Shown here piece by piece: positions 24,289 through 36,470 of a stretch of DNA of 64,000 bases. Position 1 is the first letter of the stretch, and the number at the start of each line of letters is the position of its first letter. The notes beneath the pieces are model-generated. The model made no database searches. It saw nothing but the letters and a program-made list of their open reading frames with translations, and was not told where the DNA came from. Source of the DNA: Pyrrhosoma nymphula (taxonomy: Eukaryota; Arthropoda; Insecta; Odonata; Coenagrionidae); contig OY754334.1 of assembly GCA_963573305.1 (NCBI GenBank), positions 30,497,614 through 30,561,613 on the forward strand, in the 5' to 3' direction. A program made the position numbers and the translations under genes.

Positions 24289-24480
24289 TCATTTTATTTG
24301 GAAAACGTCTGTTTTATTTGAGAAAAAAAGTTTTAACTCTCGGTAGATGACCAAACCATCAGCAAACAAGCTAAATTTGCTGCCGGCTTTAGAGTCAATA
24401 TCACATATATAAAAAAGGAATAACCAGGGACCAATCACGGTGTCGAAGTGAAACGCCAGAGCCCACCTCATTATAACCAC
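24289..24480 (-). pseudogene. Reverse-transcriptase palm fragment of a LINE
   Basis: The 64-codon minus frame reads VIGPWLFLFYICDIDS, then SKFSLFADGLVIY. This is the RT segment running from the PQG-x-x-xGPLLFL motif to the catalytic FADD motif, here with the second catalytic Asp replaced by Gly. It has no neighbouring domains. It is a short decayed fragment, perhaps of a Jockey/CR1-type element. Confidence 0.7.
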
Positions 24481-25104
24481 GAAAGTACTACTGTCTGTAG
24501 TAAAACAATTCTAGATGCTTGATTTAGTAATACTCAATCTATACAACAAAGAGGTCGTATTTTATGCTGTAAAATTCACCTGAAAGTTTGTTTTTCTACT
24601 TTTATTCATGGACATTTATGTTTTTTTGGTCTCCTTTGATGCACTTTATTTAATTTTATGTTGTAAAAATTACTGCTTCCTGCGCGTTAAAACTAATCGC
24701 CCTTATGTGGAGCGCTTTGTGTTCTGTTACTTTTAATCCTACTAATTCGTGATTTTCAAGTGAGCAATCCAGGTTTATTCTCAACTGTCAGCAAAAATCG
24801 ATTTGTTTTCGTAGCGACATTTTGCACAATTTGTTGTTGAAAGTGTGATATTCTGATAACTTCTAAGCGAATCTCTCGATTTCAAACTTAAGTGGGACCG
24901 TTGTGTGCTCTACAGAGCGTTTCACATTTGGTTGATAGTATGGGCTCTAATAGAGATTAGTTTACTGTGTAAATTTCCGTAAAGTCGGAGGTGCGATTTT
25001 GCCAAATGCAGCGGAAAATTAACTTAGTGCTGTGCAATACTCTTAACTGCACATTTGATTTTTCCCATATGCTAATATTATTCCCTAAAATAACTCACTT
25101 AAAA

Positions 25105-25215
25105 TTGTTGTGTTGGTTGCCGCCGTGGTATAGACGTGAGCACACAGTAAGCGTAAGTTTGGCAACAGTGTTCTCCGTAAGGCCCACTCTTGTCAATTTA
25201 AGTTGGAACGCTCTA
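25105..25215 (+). repeat. Interspersed repeat with A-box-like head
   Basis: TGGTATAGACGTGAGCAC followed by AAGCGTAAGTTTGGCAACAG and TTCTCCGTAAGGCC. The same order is found inverted at about 57995-58090. TGGTATAGACG fits the polymerase III A-box pattern, but no B box follows. Possibly a decayed SINE. Confidence 0.45.
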
Positions 25216-26451
25216 TAGAATATCAGTATTAGGGATGCTCTGAAGAAAATAGTTCAATTTTACCAGTATCTTCAATATTGACGTTTATTAACCTTAATTT
25301 TGAGCGCTGAACATAGCCTGCTATCCAGTAGGAGTGCTGAACGATTTGAAAATACAAGTACTAAGACTTTTTAATAAGCACCGACTGTTTTCATGTGACA
25401 TCCTGGGTGAGGAAAATGTAAGAAATGTTATTGAAAAATGGTGAGCATATATTTTGGTTAGTTTTCAAAGTTATTTTAAGCTTTGATATGCCACAACTAG
25501 CTTTTAACGAAAGTTAATTACCGCTACGGTAATGCAGTTGTATCTTAAGCCACTATTCTTTGGAGCACCTCGAATTTAATCGGGATAACTATCTCTACAA
25601 CTATGGAAGGTTTTTTTCCTGGCTGATTCAGAACCTCTTTAAGACCTAGCCTTTCCTCTATGCTTTAGGTTAAATTATTATTATTAGATTTTAGGTGGTG
25701 AGATGCCAAGGTTACAAGTCTCACGTTATCATTATACAATAATAACAGGGTAATGGACTTTGTTTTTTTTTCAAAAGAATATTGATGAATATTCAAGGGA
25801 TATAAAGTAGAACCATAATATAATCATCATGCAGACTTAAACGTTTCAGGGAATTTATAAAAATGATTTAACTTTAAACTACGTTTTTGAAAAATGATTA
25901 AATTGTCACTTGTACCCTTTGGCTTCTCACCCCCTTATTTCTGATTATGCTCTGATGTGTCACGATGGCTCTAGGCCAGGGTTTCTCTTCGGGAAGAGCC
26001 TTTTATAAGGATAAGTGTGCGGGTGGAATTTTGCCTTCCAGGAAAAGTGTGCCTGACGAAGTGTGTTTAGAAGAAGAAGGACATAAAACATCGGATTGGG
26101 AGGGGGAGGAGAAGGCTTAGAACCTCCTGCTGGCCAGGCGTTTGACATTTATTGCGCCTGCCAAGAATTGGTGACGCACTGGGGATCTCTTGTTGTTTGT
26201 AATCTACCGCCAGCCGAGTGATTCAGGTTTCAATTTTCTGTGACGCAACCACATGTGGCAATAACCTTGTATTTCAAATATTACATTTTTCCCTGCCACA
26301 TTCTTACTGTCTTTGTTTAGCATAGAGCGTTGCAAAGTGACCTTAGTGGTTAAATCTAAAATATCATTAAATCTAAAATCTTAACCGGAATTCTTAACAA
26401 AACAATTTATCTAGCGAAGGGATGAAAATTGAAGTGAAAATATACCATTTG
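25216..26451. other. No recognised gene
   Basis: Nothing supportable seen; only short frames. Confidence 0.3.
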
Positions 26452-26522
26452 ACGTGACCGGGATTCGAACCCAAATGACCCAATGGCTGGTTAGGTGAGT
26501 TAGTCAGGACACTACCGAGACA
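26452..26522 (-). mobile_element. tRNA-derived SINE head
   Basis: On the minus strand: TCTCGGTAGTGTCCTGACTA, then TTGGGTCATTTGGGTTCGAATCCC split into an A-box-like head and a perfect B box (26472-26460). It resembles a tRNA gene but lacks convincing stems. Treated as a SINE promoter region. Confidence 0.6.
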
Positions 26523-28885
26523 TGTTAGCACAAGGCGAATTTAAGCGGAGCAAAATTCGAACTGCCAGTCTCTCGTCTCCATTCCACGCAGAGCTTGAAA
26601 AGCCCCTGTCGCGGAGGATAAACTCAACTTTGTTGCTCTGTAACGACTAACTCAAGGGTATGACACTTCCACTTCTTCAATGGCTATGCATTTCAACGAG
26701 AGCATTTCCTGCGGTCGTGCGCAAATTGCCGCGATTACTCAAGTCAACGCTTCTCTTTGTACTTGCATAAAGCTTGTTTCTATCATAAATGACGGTTGGA
26801 GATTTAAAGCATACTTTTCCTGCACTCTAAATTCAGAATAGGAAGTCCTGTAATGATTAGAGAGAAAGAAACATTTTCATGGTAATGATACGTTTATTGT
26901 TTATCGTTTTCTTTCTTTATAAAGTATATTCTTTTCTTTTCTTCAGTTGAAATTATCGCTGAGACAAAGCATAAAAAAGGAATGCAGCAGAACCTCCAAA
27001 CCTTACAAGAATTAATATCACATCTTTTATAAAAGTAACGCTCATTCCAAGACTCGTACTACGCTTGAAGTAATTACAATAGTTCTTTAATGAGATAACT
27101 GACGGTTATAAGTACGAAAATACCCACTTCGATCGCAAGGAGAAATTGAAGAAGGTGGGTGACCTTATCAGTTCTGCAGCGAAAACAATCACTGCACTAA
27201 ATTGCTGCTCGATAATACCACCCAGACCACATTCTGTAAGAAAAATCTTTCAGTCACATTCCTACGGCGACCACGGTGGCGATTTTCCATGAGCATTCAA
27301 AATTATCGATTTAGACCAAAAGGGAGTATTTTTTTTTCATTTCCTTGTAAAAATTATGCCAAATGTTTTACCCAAGAATGAGAACTATTTTTTCACAGAT
27401 TATGGTTTTATTTAGTTTGCACCTGAAAAAAGTTATCGCTGTTGGTAATCCATTCGATATTTCGCAACCCTGTCATGTGTTTACAAACTTATTAAACCAA
27501 TATCACTGCGAAGTGAAAAAAATATCGTATGATAGTCACCCATTTACGCGTACGGGTGCTGAGATATAATTTTTAGGGATGAAATTTGTAATGAAAAACT
27601 GTCCAATTATCTTGCATCAAATCTCTCTCTTAAAATTCCCTCATGTAATTTCTGTCTGCAATTATGTCGTTCAAAAGTGCTATCCTTTTCTTTCCTCTTC
27701 CGCGATCACGAAGCGCTCTCTATCACCTTCTTCAAATATGCTCCTTACCTCTCGATATCATAAGAGTAAGGGACTCTGATTAGATTACTCTGTGCTTATA
27801 TCTACATCTACTTTTCCTGCCTCAACGGAATATCTGACGCCTTTATGAATGTGTCCCGGATAAAATTCGTGACCGAGCAAATGAAGCTTTGATATTTATG
27901 TATGGTATTTGCCCACGGTTGCCTTAACCTGGGCAAGCCATATACATACGGCATGGGCTCATACTCCGGTGGTGGATATTCACTGTATTGCAGTGCAGTG
28001 CAGGCTTGTGGGCATGCTCTATTAGTGGGTGTGCCGTATATATGCGTCATGATTATTTGAAACACAGTTGTAGAGGGATGATTGTTTTATGAATGAAAGA
28101 CTACGATCGACATATTTGTACTTTTCAATCTTCATGTAAAGTAGTGAAAAACTTGCGTCGGCCTTAAATTCATCACCCAACATAATTTGGAATTGGAAAT
28201 TTCAAGTGCTCTGATTAGTCGTTAATCGTGTTCGGGATGATTTTCCTTAGTTGATCGATCTTATAGACGATTTCGCAGCAGATATATGTTTCATGACGGT
28301 GGACTCCATGGGAGTTGACCGATCAGTTTTGAGGATTCGACTGGAAAACGTTTCCCACCGCTCTGACAGCATTTTATTGGTGTAAGGGGGTCGATCTACG
28401 TAAGGTTTATGTGGACAGTTTAATATTAAAAAATAAGTTTCATCTTTTCGAGAGGTTTCCACGCACACGTTAGGTTTTTTTTATTAATTGATTCCGTCTA
28501 ACTTGTTCGAAGCACTTGTCATTTTTCTTCGCTGGTCTTTTTTTGTGGTGGCGAAGGACTTTTTTTTTTGCCTACATACCCAGGGTCGATTTCCTTCGTC
28601 GTAATTTTTTTTCCTTCTCCCAGGACTTGATGTGTTCTTGACGGCGAAATATTGTGATGCCGTCTTTTCTTCTACCCTTTGTCATTCCTTGAAGTGTATT
28701 AATTTCTTTTTTTCTTCGCATCATTTCGCCGTTTTCAAGCTATGTTCTCACTGACTGTAAGGTCTGGACGTGAGCACTCAGCTTAGATTTAAACGTAATC
28801 TTAATTCTAATCTCTTATGATTCTCAAACGTTTAGGTAAAATTTAAATGATCTCAATAGATCTTCTAGCTTTACATTCACGGTGT
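26523..28885. other. No recognised gene
   Basis: Unassigned. The frame at 27808-28065 (minus, 85 codons, Pro/Tyr-rich: EYPPPEYEPMPY) is the least random-looking but has no known domain. Confidence 0.25.
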
Positions 28886-28990
28886 TGTATTTCGCGCAGA
28901 TCGGAACACATCAGCGCACACGAACGCCGATGAATGGAAACGCACGGTGAAACGTACGGTAATCTGCCGTTTGGTAGCATTCGCACGGCC
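28886..28990 (-). repeat. Copy of the 11-14.6 kb interspersed repeat
   Basis: Reads as the reverse of 14565-14650: GATCGGAACACATCAGCGCAC, then GCCGATGAATGGAAACG. Non-coding. Confidence 0.5.
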
Positions 28991-29099
28991 GAATTTAAAA
29001 TAAATTAAGTAATTCGTTCAAACTAAATTCTTAAATAGGGACGCTTATTACCACACAGTCATTAAAACTTTATATTATTGATATTTGACACCTTTACTG

Positions 29100-29790
29100 T
29101 AATTTTAAAAAAACAGCCATCACACACTACTTATTTCTTCCACCTCTTCCTTACCGTCACCAATGTCTTCGTTTCCCTCTCCGTCTTCCCCTCTTCCTTT
29201 TCCATACTTTCTTATTCTTCCCATCCATGTCTTTCTTGGTCTACTTCTGCTAAAGCTCTAGATCAGGGTTGTCCAACCGGCGGCCCGCGGTGACATTTAT
29301 TGTGGCCCGCGAAAGGTTATTAGACGAAAATTCAGAAATTTATTTTTATACCTTACGTTGTTTCTTATTGTTACTTAAAAAAAATAATAATTTATTACTA
29401 AATGACCCGCAACCATATTAAAGGTTAAGTTGTGGTCCTTGAGGCCTTGCAAGTTGGACAACCTTGCATTAGATAACCAATAATGTGGAGCTTTAACATC
29501 TTATTTTTCTTTCATATGGTTCAGCCTTCAGTACTTCCCTGAGGATTCTTATTTTGTCCATTCTACTGAGGTTTCCATACCGTCTTACCTGTTTTCTTTC
29601 TATTTTTTCTGTTAAGGGCGGCTCCTGGAGTTTTTCTCTAATTATTTACTTCATTTCCATGTGTCTTTTTGTCTTATTTGTTATTCTTTTCGAGAATTTC
29701 ATTTCTGCTGCAGTTACTCTACTTTCTGTTTTTGTAATAAGTCAACTTTCGGAGCCATACGTTAAAATAGGTAGATAGATTATTTTTTTA
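29100..29790 (-). mobile_element. LINE C-terminal coding tail, split by a hAT element
   Basis: On the minus strand, 29790-29475 reads LTYGSESWLITKTES, then AAEMKFSKRI, then IERKQVRRYGNLSRMDK, the region after the RT thumb in many arthropod LINEs. It resumes at 29263-29100 (AEVDQERHGWEE-like) beyond the inserted hAT element. Stops are present. The YGSESW motif is shared with the LINE at 21018, but the two are different families. Confidence 0.7.
29264..29466 (+). mobile_element. Short hAT element (203 bp)
   Basis: The left end is CAGGGTTGTCCAACCGG followed by CGGCCCGCGG; the right end is AAGTTGGACAACCTTG. Flanking 8-mers CTCTAGAT (29256-29263) and CATTAGAT (29467-29474) match at 6 of 8 positions, consistent with an old hAT duplication. 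Inserted in LINE coding sequence. Non-coding. Confidence 0.75.
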
Positions 29791-32574
29791 CTCTTTTGTT
29801 TTTGTTTTTGTACCTATTTCTCTTTTGAGGAAGTAACTTGCCAGTGTAAACCCCTAAGCGCATTGGACAAGCATTGTTTTTACTTACGTATTGGGTTTAG
29901 TGGCAAAACAAATAAACACAACCCAATCCCGATCCTCGTTTGCTTGGCATCGTTTCGGCTTCAAGGATCTTACATTAGGAAGTACTGCGTAGTTATTGAT
30001 ACCAGGTTCAACGTAAGCAGTGCGTAGCTGAGAGCTTTTTTTTTAAATGCTTCATTTATCCTTGGCCTTCTTTTATTGCCTGCATTCGAACGGAAGAGGC
30101 GATGTTGGCAGGGTCTACAATCGTTTAGGTTCATTTTCTTCGTCGTAATATCCTCCCTTCGGATGAGGCGATGATACAAGTGGCTTCGTACGATCCATTT
30201 GTTCTGCTAAAATGTCTTTTCAAGCTAAACTGTTAATCAATACGATTTTATCCTCTATTTTTAGCATTAGCGGTGTAAATGAGTGATACAAATTAATATT
30301 TTGGTTAGTTTATGCTATTTTAATTATTGTAACTATTACTATCTATTATATAAATAAATATTACTTCGCCTGTCGCTTAAATTTCAGAATTATATAAGTT
30401 AAACATTTGCGAGTATTTTTGATTGAATTTAGCGTGTCATGCCTAACCACGGTGTCATTTATCACGCAAAAGTTTAGGGATAGCGGCGACGACAGCTGAA
30501 CTGATGGCTTTTGTGAATTTGTGAATCCGTCATGTACAGGGATAGCAGCAATATCCTTTTTTCCATTGTTATAGAGCGTCCTGTTTTTCGACCCTGAACA
30601 CTTGCGTGAATTGAACTGCTGGCGATCAGATCACATGGCGGGAAATAGTCACATTGAGTTACGATCAAATAAGGATTGTTAAAATAATACTTTCAGTTAA
30701 AGCAAAAATTTCCACGTGCTAAAAAAATGGTGTCTCAAGCTATCGCTGCCCCTATCATTGAAAAACTATAGCTCAAGTGATCCCTATAGTAGCACATGAA
30801 AAATGACCTTGTGATTCAGGGTTTCATTCAGTTGTTACTAAGATGACACCTAATTGACGACACGGGTGATCTAAATAACGGTCGGTATGCTTAGATGTAA
30901 ATTATAAGTTTCACGTGTTTTTCGCGAGCAATCGCGTTCCAATAACAGTGTAATTGTCAACCTTGAACATTATTTATATATATTTTTTTTAGTAATTAAG
31001 GTGATTTATTTTATCTTTGAGATTATTGCTGTTCTGTAACCCTTGGTTACGTATTTCTCTTCGTTTTGTTCTTTCTAAGTTTTCCTGGAAATTGAATGGG
31101 AGCGGTTTTTAATCTTCGTGTTCAGGTCTTGTTCGCTGATAATTTGGCGGAGATTTATCTTCCGATGTGTTATTTCTGTCTTCGCCAAGAACTCTCCGTG
31201 TCGGCGTTATTGCTCGAGGCGCGTTTATGAGGCTTGGCAGGAATACTTCGGGAGACGGGGCCGAGGAGAAGGGTTAGGCCCCTTTCAGTTATCAGGAAGA
31301 GTGTTCCGGCCATCGTATGTATACACACGTATATTAAAGGATTCCTCGAAAGCTTAGGACCTTGTGTTGGCAAGCAGCCGGTCAACTGAGTGGAATTTGC
31401 CAAGTGCGGGCTCAGAGAGAAGAAAAACGAAGTGTGACACTTCTGTTGAATCCAGTACTTTTCCTAACGTGAGAAAATTTCGTTGAAAAAAAAAGGCTTC
31501 TTTTGAAATCGGTTAAATAAATCTGTACTGCGTACTTGTTGCTGCGTAGTTGTCTCCTTGCGGCTATCAGTAATTTTCTGGCCTTGGAATCAACAATAGA
31601 TGAACGAAAATGTCCTGGAAGTTTTTTCGGTCGCCTACTGTCGTATACCTTGCCTGCACTGCTGCTTTATATAAATGCGCACTTTATCTAAAAGTATACA
31701 TTTAATGCTTCATTTAAAGACTTACTTTATTTAAGTATAAATTAAAGTAAAAACGGCATCTACATCTGGACATTAAACTGAAGGTATCACTGCCGAAGAA
31801 GAATATAAAAAGCAAATGATTTTCGCCAATTGCGCGGGAGGCTGAATTTTAAAAGGAATTTTTAAAGAACCTTTGAAATGGTAGAAACAGCTTGTTGACT
31901 CTGATACGTGTAATTTAGCTACATTTATATCCCATTCCCTGCCGATGGTGATTTATTATCATCACTTTCTCTTAATAATTTGCGTTGAATATTCTTTCTT
32001 ATGCTCGTAATATGTCCTCACCAACTATTTAGATGAACACCCTAAAGTTGGGGAATACACCTGCCAATGGACCTGCGTTATTGCAACTCTTACAAGACCG
32101 TCGACCGAAGGGAGTAAACGAGCTGAGATGCATTCGTGACAGACTTAAGACGCAGGCGACGAATGATTAACAAGCTGCTGTAAAGATCAATGAATACAGG
32201 AGTGAGACATCGTTAATGGATTCAGCTCATATTTCTGTTCGTTAAAATTCTTATAACGTTAGAAACTCATGTATGTTGGACTGTGTTCGAAGTACACGTT
32301 TTCACGATATCAACATAGAAAACGCACGATGGTCGTGTAGAGGGAGAAAAAATGACCCGGCTTACTTTAACTCTGGGTGCACTCTCAATTTAAGTACTCC
32401 CTCACTTAAACTGCACTTTAACTAGGTGAGTCATTTTAAGCTCCATTTAAGTTACTGATGTAGTCAAGACACTTTCTTGATTACTTTAAAATTACAGTAG
32501 ACATGCGTTAAGAAATTATTGAAAGTACCGCTTCCTCGCGATTGCAAGTTCAGTGATCGTGTGAAAATTTCCAG
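29791..32574. other. No recognised gene
   Basis: About 2.8 kb without a supportable feature. Short frames such as 31118-31357 show no domain. Confidence 0.3.
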
Positions 32575-32905
32575 TGGGGGATGGTGTTTGAGCGTGCGAG
32601 ATGATTCCGATCGCGTAACTAAGGAGTCACGTGGTACAATCACGAACGGTTCGAGATTTTTGTTTTTTTTTCAATCACGCGTAACATTCTCACGCGATCT
32701 TCTCTAGCGAGTATTCTCACCGGGTTATTGTTGATCGAGTTGAATATCCCGATTATATAAGCAATAAACAACATGTCAGACGCTTTAAGTTATCCATCCG
32801 AGTGGTTGAATAACACACAAAATTCTCGAACAGTTCGTTGCTGTGCCACGTGATTCCTTAGTTACGCCGTCGGAATTATTTCCATCGGTTTAGACACAAC
32901 CCCCA
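32575..32905. repeat. Diverged inverted repeat (~85-bp arms)
   Basis: Arms 32575-32660 and 32819-32905 share GCGTAACTAAGGAGTCACGTGG and CGAACNGTTCGAGA on opposite strands, with a ~158-bp spacer. It ends a few bases before the TTAA element at 32914. Probably a foldback or TIR element of unknown type. Confidence 0.6.
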
Positions 32906-32913
32906 AGGACGAC

Positions 32914-33473
32914 TTAAGGTGGTTCCACCGTAAAATGACTTAAATGTCATTTTATTCATATTCTGTCTACTTGTAGAAAACGTTGTCCTCTATCTGATAT
33001 GAACAACAAAATAATACCTTTCCACGCTATTATATTCTATAATTGCACTTGAAATCACATGGTGTTCAATGGGGGAATGGGAGAAACAGGGATAAATAGT
33101 ATTTTTCCATAAAATAAAAATGCTATTTTCGTGGAAAACTGTCTCTAAGAAGGAAATAATCCAGGGAAATTGAATAAAAATAAAATACAGGCATCTTACC
33201 ACCTTATTTTTCTAGTTATTGAAGAATTGATGCCGTAATTGAAGTCAAAATGCGGTAATTCGTAGGAAATTGCGCTGCAGTCGGCTCCAATGGCTGGAAA
33301 AAATTGCTAATTTAAAATACATTGGTGGAATAATCTGCATATTTTGTACCTTACTTTTGGGTTTCCATAGGTAACGCATTGTATCATTGAAAGCAGGAAT
33401 TTTTTGACAAAATAAAAAAATGTGGAATTTAGTCTTAGTTTTGACTCACACAGTCGCGGCGGAACCTCCTTAA
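32914..33473 (+). mobile_element. TTAA-flanked short DNA transposon, family 1, copy C
   Basis: Element 32918-33469 (552 bp) between TTAA at 32914-32917 and 33470-33473. It starts GGTGGTTCCACCG and ends GCGGCGGAACCTCC. Non-coding. Confidence 0.85.
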
Positions 33474-33580
33474 ATCATACTGGATTCCATCCTCGTTACC
33501 AAGTACTCTCTACCATACTGTGCCTTGGTTTGGATCAAGTATCGTTTGATACGGGCTTACGTTAATTTAGTGAAGAGTTC

Positions 33581-34173
33581 TTAAGGTGGTTTGAGCGACA
33601 TTTTTCCCTAGTCATAATAGAAACCATATTTTTAATTCAGCAGCTGTAAGAAGCATGCAGTAAAAATAGTAGTACGAATGGCGCAAACATATATTTAGAT
33701 ATCACTGAAATGTTCAGTCTTTAACTAAATATGCATGCGTGAGTCTTTAACTTGACTCATTTTTTTCACGCCCGCGCCGTACGCTGATAATGGCTTCAAA
33801 ATCGAAGATTTTTTTGCGATTCTGTAAATATTAGTTCGGTGAGTAATTTATTTATAAAAAATAGTGGAAACAATAATAACCACACACTTAAATTTATGAC
33901 GAAATCTGTTAATTAGAAATTCCTAATTTTCTTAATGATGTGTCTCTGGAGTGCATACATACATAGTGTTCCTGTACCATTTCTCATGGAAAGTTGCCTG
34001 TATTTTTTGGCGTATAACTCGAAAAGCAACTTGCGAGTTACAGTCGAAAAGTACTGTCGTAAGTAGCTGATATTTTGTTATCATTGGAAAGATTGGATCC
34101 TTTTCTTTATTATGAGGCCCCATTTATTCAATTTTATGTGAAATTACCTATATCTTGCTCAAATTTCCTAAAG
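33581..34173 (-). mobile_element. TTAA-flanked short DNA transposon, family 2, copy d (inverted)
   Basis: TTAA at 33581-33584, then GGTGGTTTGAGCGACATTTT and CCTAGTCATAATAG, the family right end read backwards. The other end is CTTGCTCAAATTTCC at 34169, followed by TAAA. 585 bp, non-coding. Confidence 0.75.
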
Positions 34174-34576
34174 GTATAACCTGGCTCTCATTTTCAAAGC
34201 GTCAACTCCCCGCTGATACGTCGGTCGTTGAGGTAGACATGGAGAGGGCGCTTGCTGTGTTGGCCAATGCTTGAAGCTGTAACGTGGGCGTGGCCGGTCC
34301 GCGTTCTTTGTCCCCCCCGATTTACCCTTGCGCTTGCTGGCTGACGCACTAACTTTGCAATTTTACGATGTTTTCCGTCGATAACACACTTGTAATCAGC
34401 CTGCATTTACTTTATGCAAATCTATCCTTCATATGTTTTTTATATACCTATTTATTTAAATTAGTAATAAATCGTGTTCCCTGGGAAAGACTATTGTAAA
34501 ATCGAGTAAAATTAATTACTCCAATTAACCAATGAGTATTTGTTTCATGAGTTACTTGCCTTAAACTTTCAACTTA
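34174..34576. other. No recognised gene
   Basis: The minus frame 34194-34406 (70 codons, Arg-rich) has no recognisable domain. Confidence 0.25.
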
Positions 34577-35139
34577 GGTCCGGTCCCCACTTGGGTCGGT
34601 CCCCACTTTTGGTCCCCACTTGGAATACCCTGCCAGTATTTGGGATCCTTATGAGATAGGCTTGGAAACTGAATTAGAACTCGTGCAGCGAAGATCGGCA
34701 AGATACGTTAAAGGCCGTTATGATAATCTCCTTAGTGTTACTGACCTTTTGTAGCAACTAAGATGGGAAACGCTTTCAGACCGTCGATTAAAATTTAGAC
34801 TCAATCTATTATGTAAGTTCCAAACCGGTCTATTCTCTGACGACGTTGATAATATTTTACGAAATCCGACATACTACGGTAGATCAGATCATGAGAATAA
34901 AATTAGTGAACTAGACTGCAGAACGGACAGATTTAAAATGTCATTTTTCCCACGAACGATAAGGGACCATAACAGCTGCAAATGAGACTTTTATCTAGGT
35001 TTGTCGTTAGGTAGTGTAGCTCTTAGTATTAGTAGTACTCCGTAATACTTGAATCCTTTTCTGTTACCTAGTACTTACACCACGCCGTACATGTTTTCTA
35101 CATAAGTCTTGAGTCTCTGTCCATTTGTGTAGTTGCAAA

Positions 35140-35182
<43 letters not shown>

Positions 35183-35388
35183 CGGTCCCTCTCCATTGTG
35201 ATAATATATGTAGTGTAGTAGTGCATGGTTGTGAGGCTTTGCCTCGTGACAAGCATTAGCGATTTGTGCTAATGCATAATTAGTCGTAGTTACACTTACT
35301 TTAGGGTATAGTGTAATGCATGTTGGTGAATACTCACCCCCTGCCACACACCCCTGTGGTGGCTTGTGGGGTATTTTGTAGATGTAGA
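34577..35388 (+). mobile_element. LINE tail, copy B
   Basis: Plus-strand relative of copy A from about 34608: CTGCCAGTATTTGGGATCC at 34630, a degraded RT C-terminal region to about 34985, and a 3' UTR ending in TTTTGTAGATGTAG near 35388. The UTR contains a (TA)n run at 35143-35180. The 5' boundary is marked by three near-repeats of GGTCCCCACTT (34580-34620), a sequence that occurs once in copy A. Stops and frameshifts are frequent. Confidence 0.8.
35143..35180 (+). repeat. (TA)n microsatellite
   Basis: An uninterrupted TA run inside the 3' UTR of LINE copy B. Copy A has only short AT-rich sequence at this place. Confidence 0.9.
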
Positions 35389-36470
35389 ACAGAAGGTTCA
35401 ACAGAAGGAAAATATTCTTGCTTTATATCCGCTAATGCATCATCTCCTCCGTGCTATTCAAAGGCAAGGACGGAAAGAGCAGGGGGAAGCAATATGGCGG
35501 ATGTTTCGGTTACCAGGTTTATAGAGTTATGGAAGTACCATAGGTGGCGCTGCGTATGCAAATGTGGCTGGCTGTAAGCGAAGGTAAAGCCACCTCCGCC
35601 ATATTGAGTGTCCGTGATATACCATTGGCGTAATTAGACCGGAACATATTTATCTACACGTTTGCTGTACATCAAAAGTTTTATTAAGAAAAAATACGGA
35701 AGTAGGAGCAATTAAAAGCATATCATCTGCTCTTCACTGCCTATGCTATGAAATACAACAAACATAACCATTTCAGTATTATTTATATAAACAACGCAGG
35801 CGATGATCTATGAAATAAGCAGTTTTTTTTCAAATTATTGTTCGCATTGCTATTTTAAATACATTGTACAATTAAGTGAAAAATAAGTAAAGATTTTCGT
35901 TCCTCAGGTATTTCACTTTAAAGCAGGAAACACAATAACTCGTCGTTTGAATATCCATCCAGTTTGATGATCTCATGATTACGGTTATCACAGTATTTAT
36001 TCTGGGGACGCTCAATATGGCGGAAATGGCTTCAAATCAAGTTCATCTAGCCACCTCTGATTTACTATATACTCTAAGGTTAGGTTACACTTTGATGACC
36101 CTCCTTATCTACCTCAATGGCGTCAGTAGTACATGAGATGGATCTCCTCCATGTTTTCAGGTCGGTCGAGTTTAGTCCCCTGAGGTTCCTTTTGAGCAAG
36201 CAAGACGGGCCCTCCTGTCTTAAGAAGCTGTGCTCTGCTGTCGAGTTAAGGGAAGGTGATTTTGTATTCAGATCGCTGCCTACATTAAGGAGTTAGTAAA
36301 CATATGCATTTTTCTGCATCATCGTCGAGGGTGACCTTGATGGATGGTGGTTCGCCCTTGGATGCTCTCTCGTAAGTGGGCAATTTGTTTGAGCTTCTCG
36401 ATGCTGCTGCATCGCGTGCTTGTGTGAACCATCCGTCATGCCTTATTCTACTCGGAATGCACTTTTCCTG
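35389..36470. other. No recognised gene
   Basis: Unassigned; includes two short CNCCATATTG/CAATATGGCGG matches (near 35490, 35600 and 36010). No coding signal. Confidence 0.25.
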
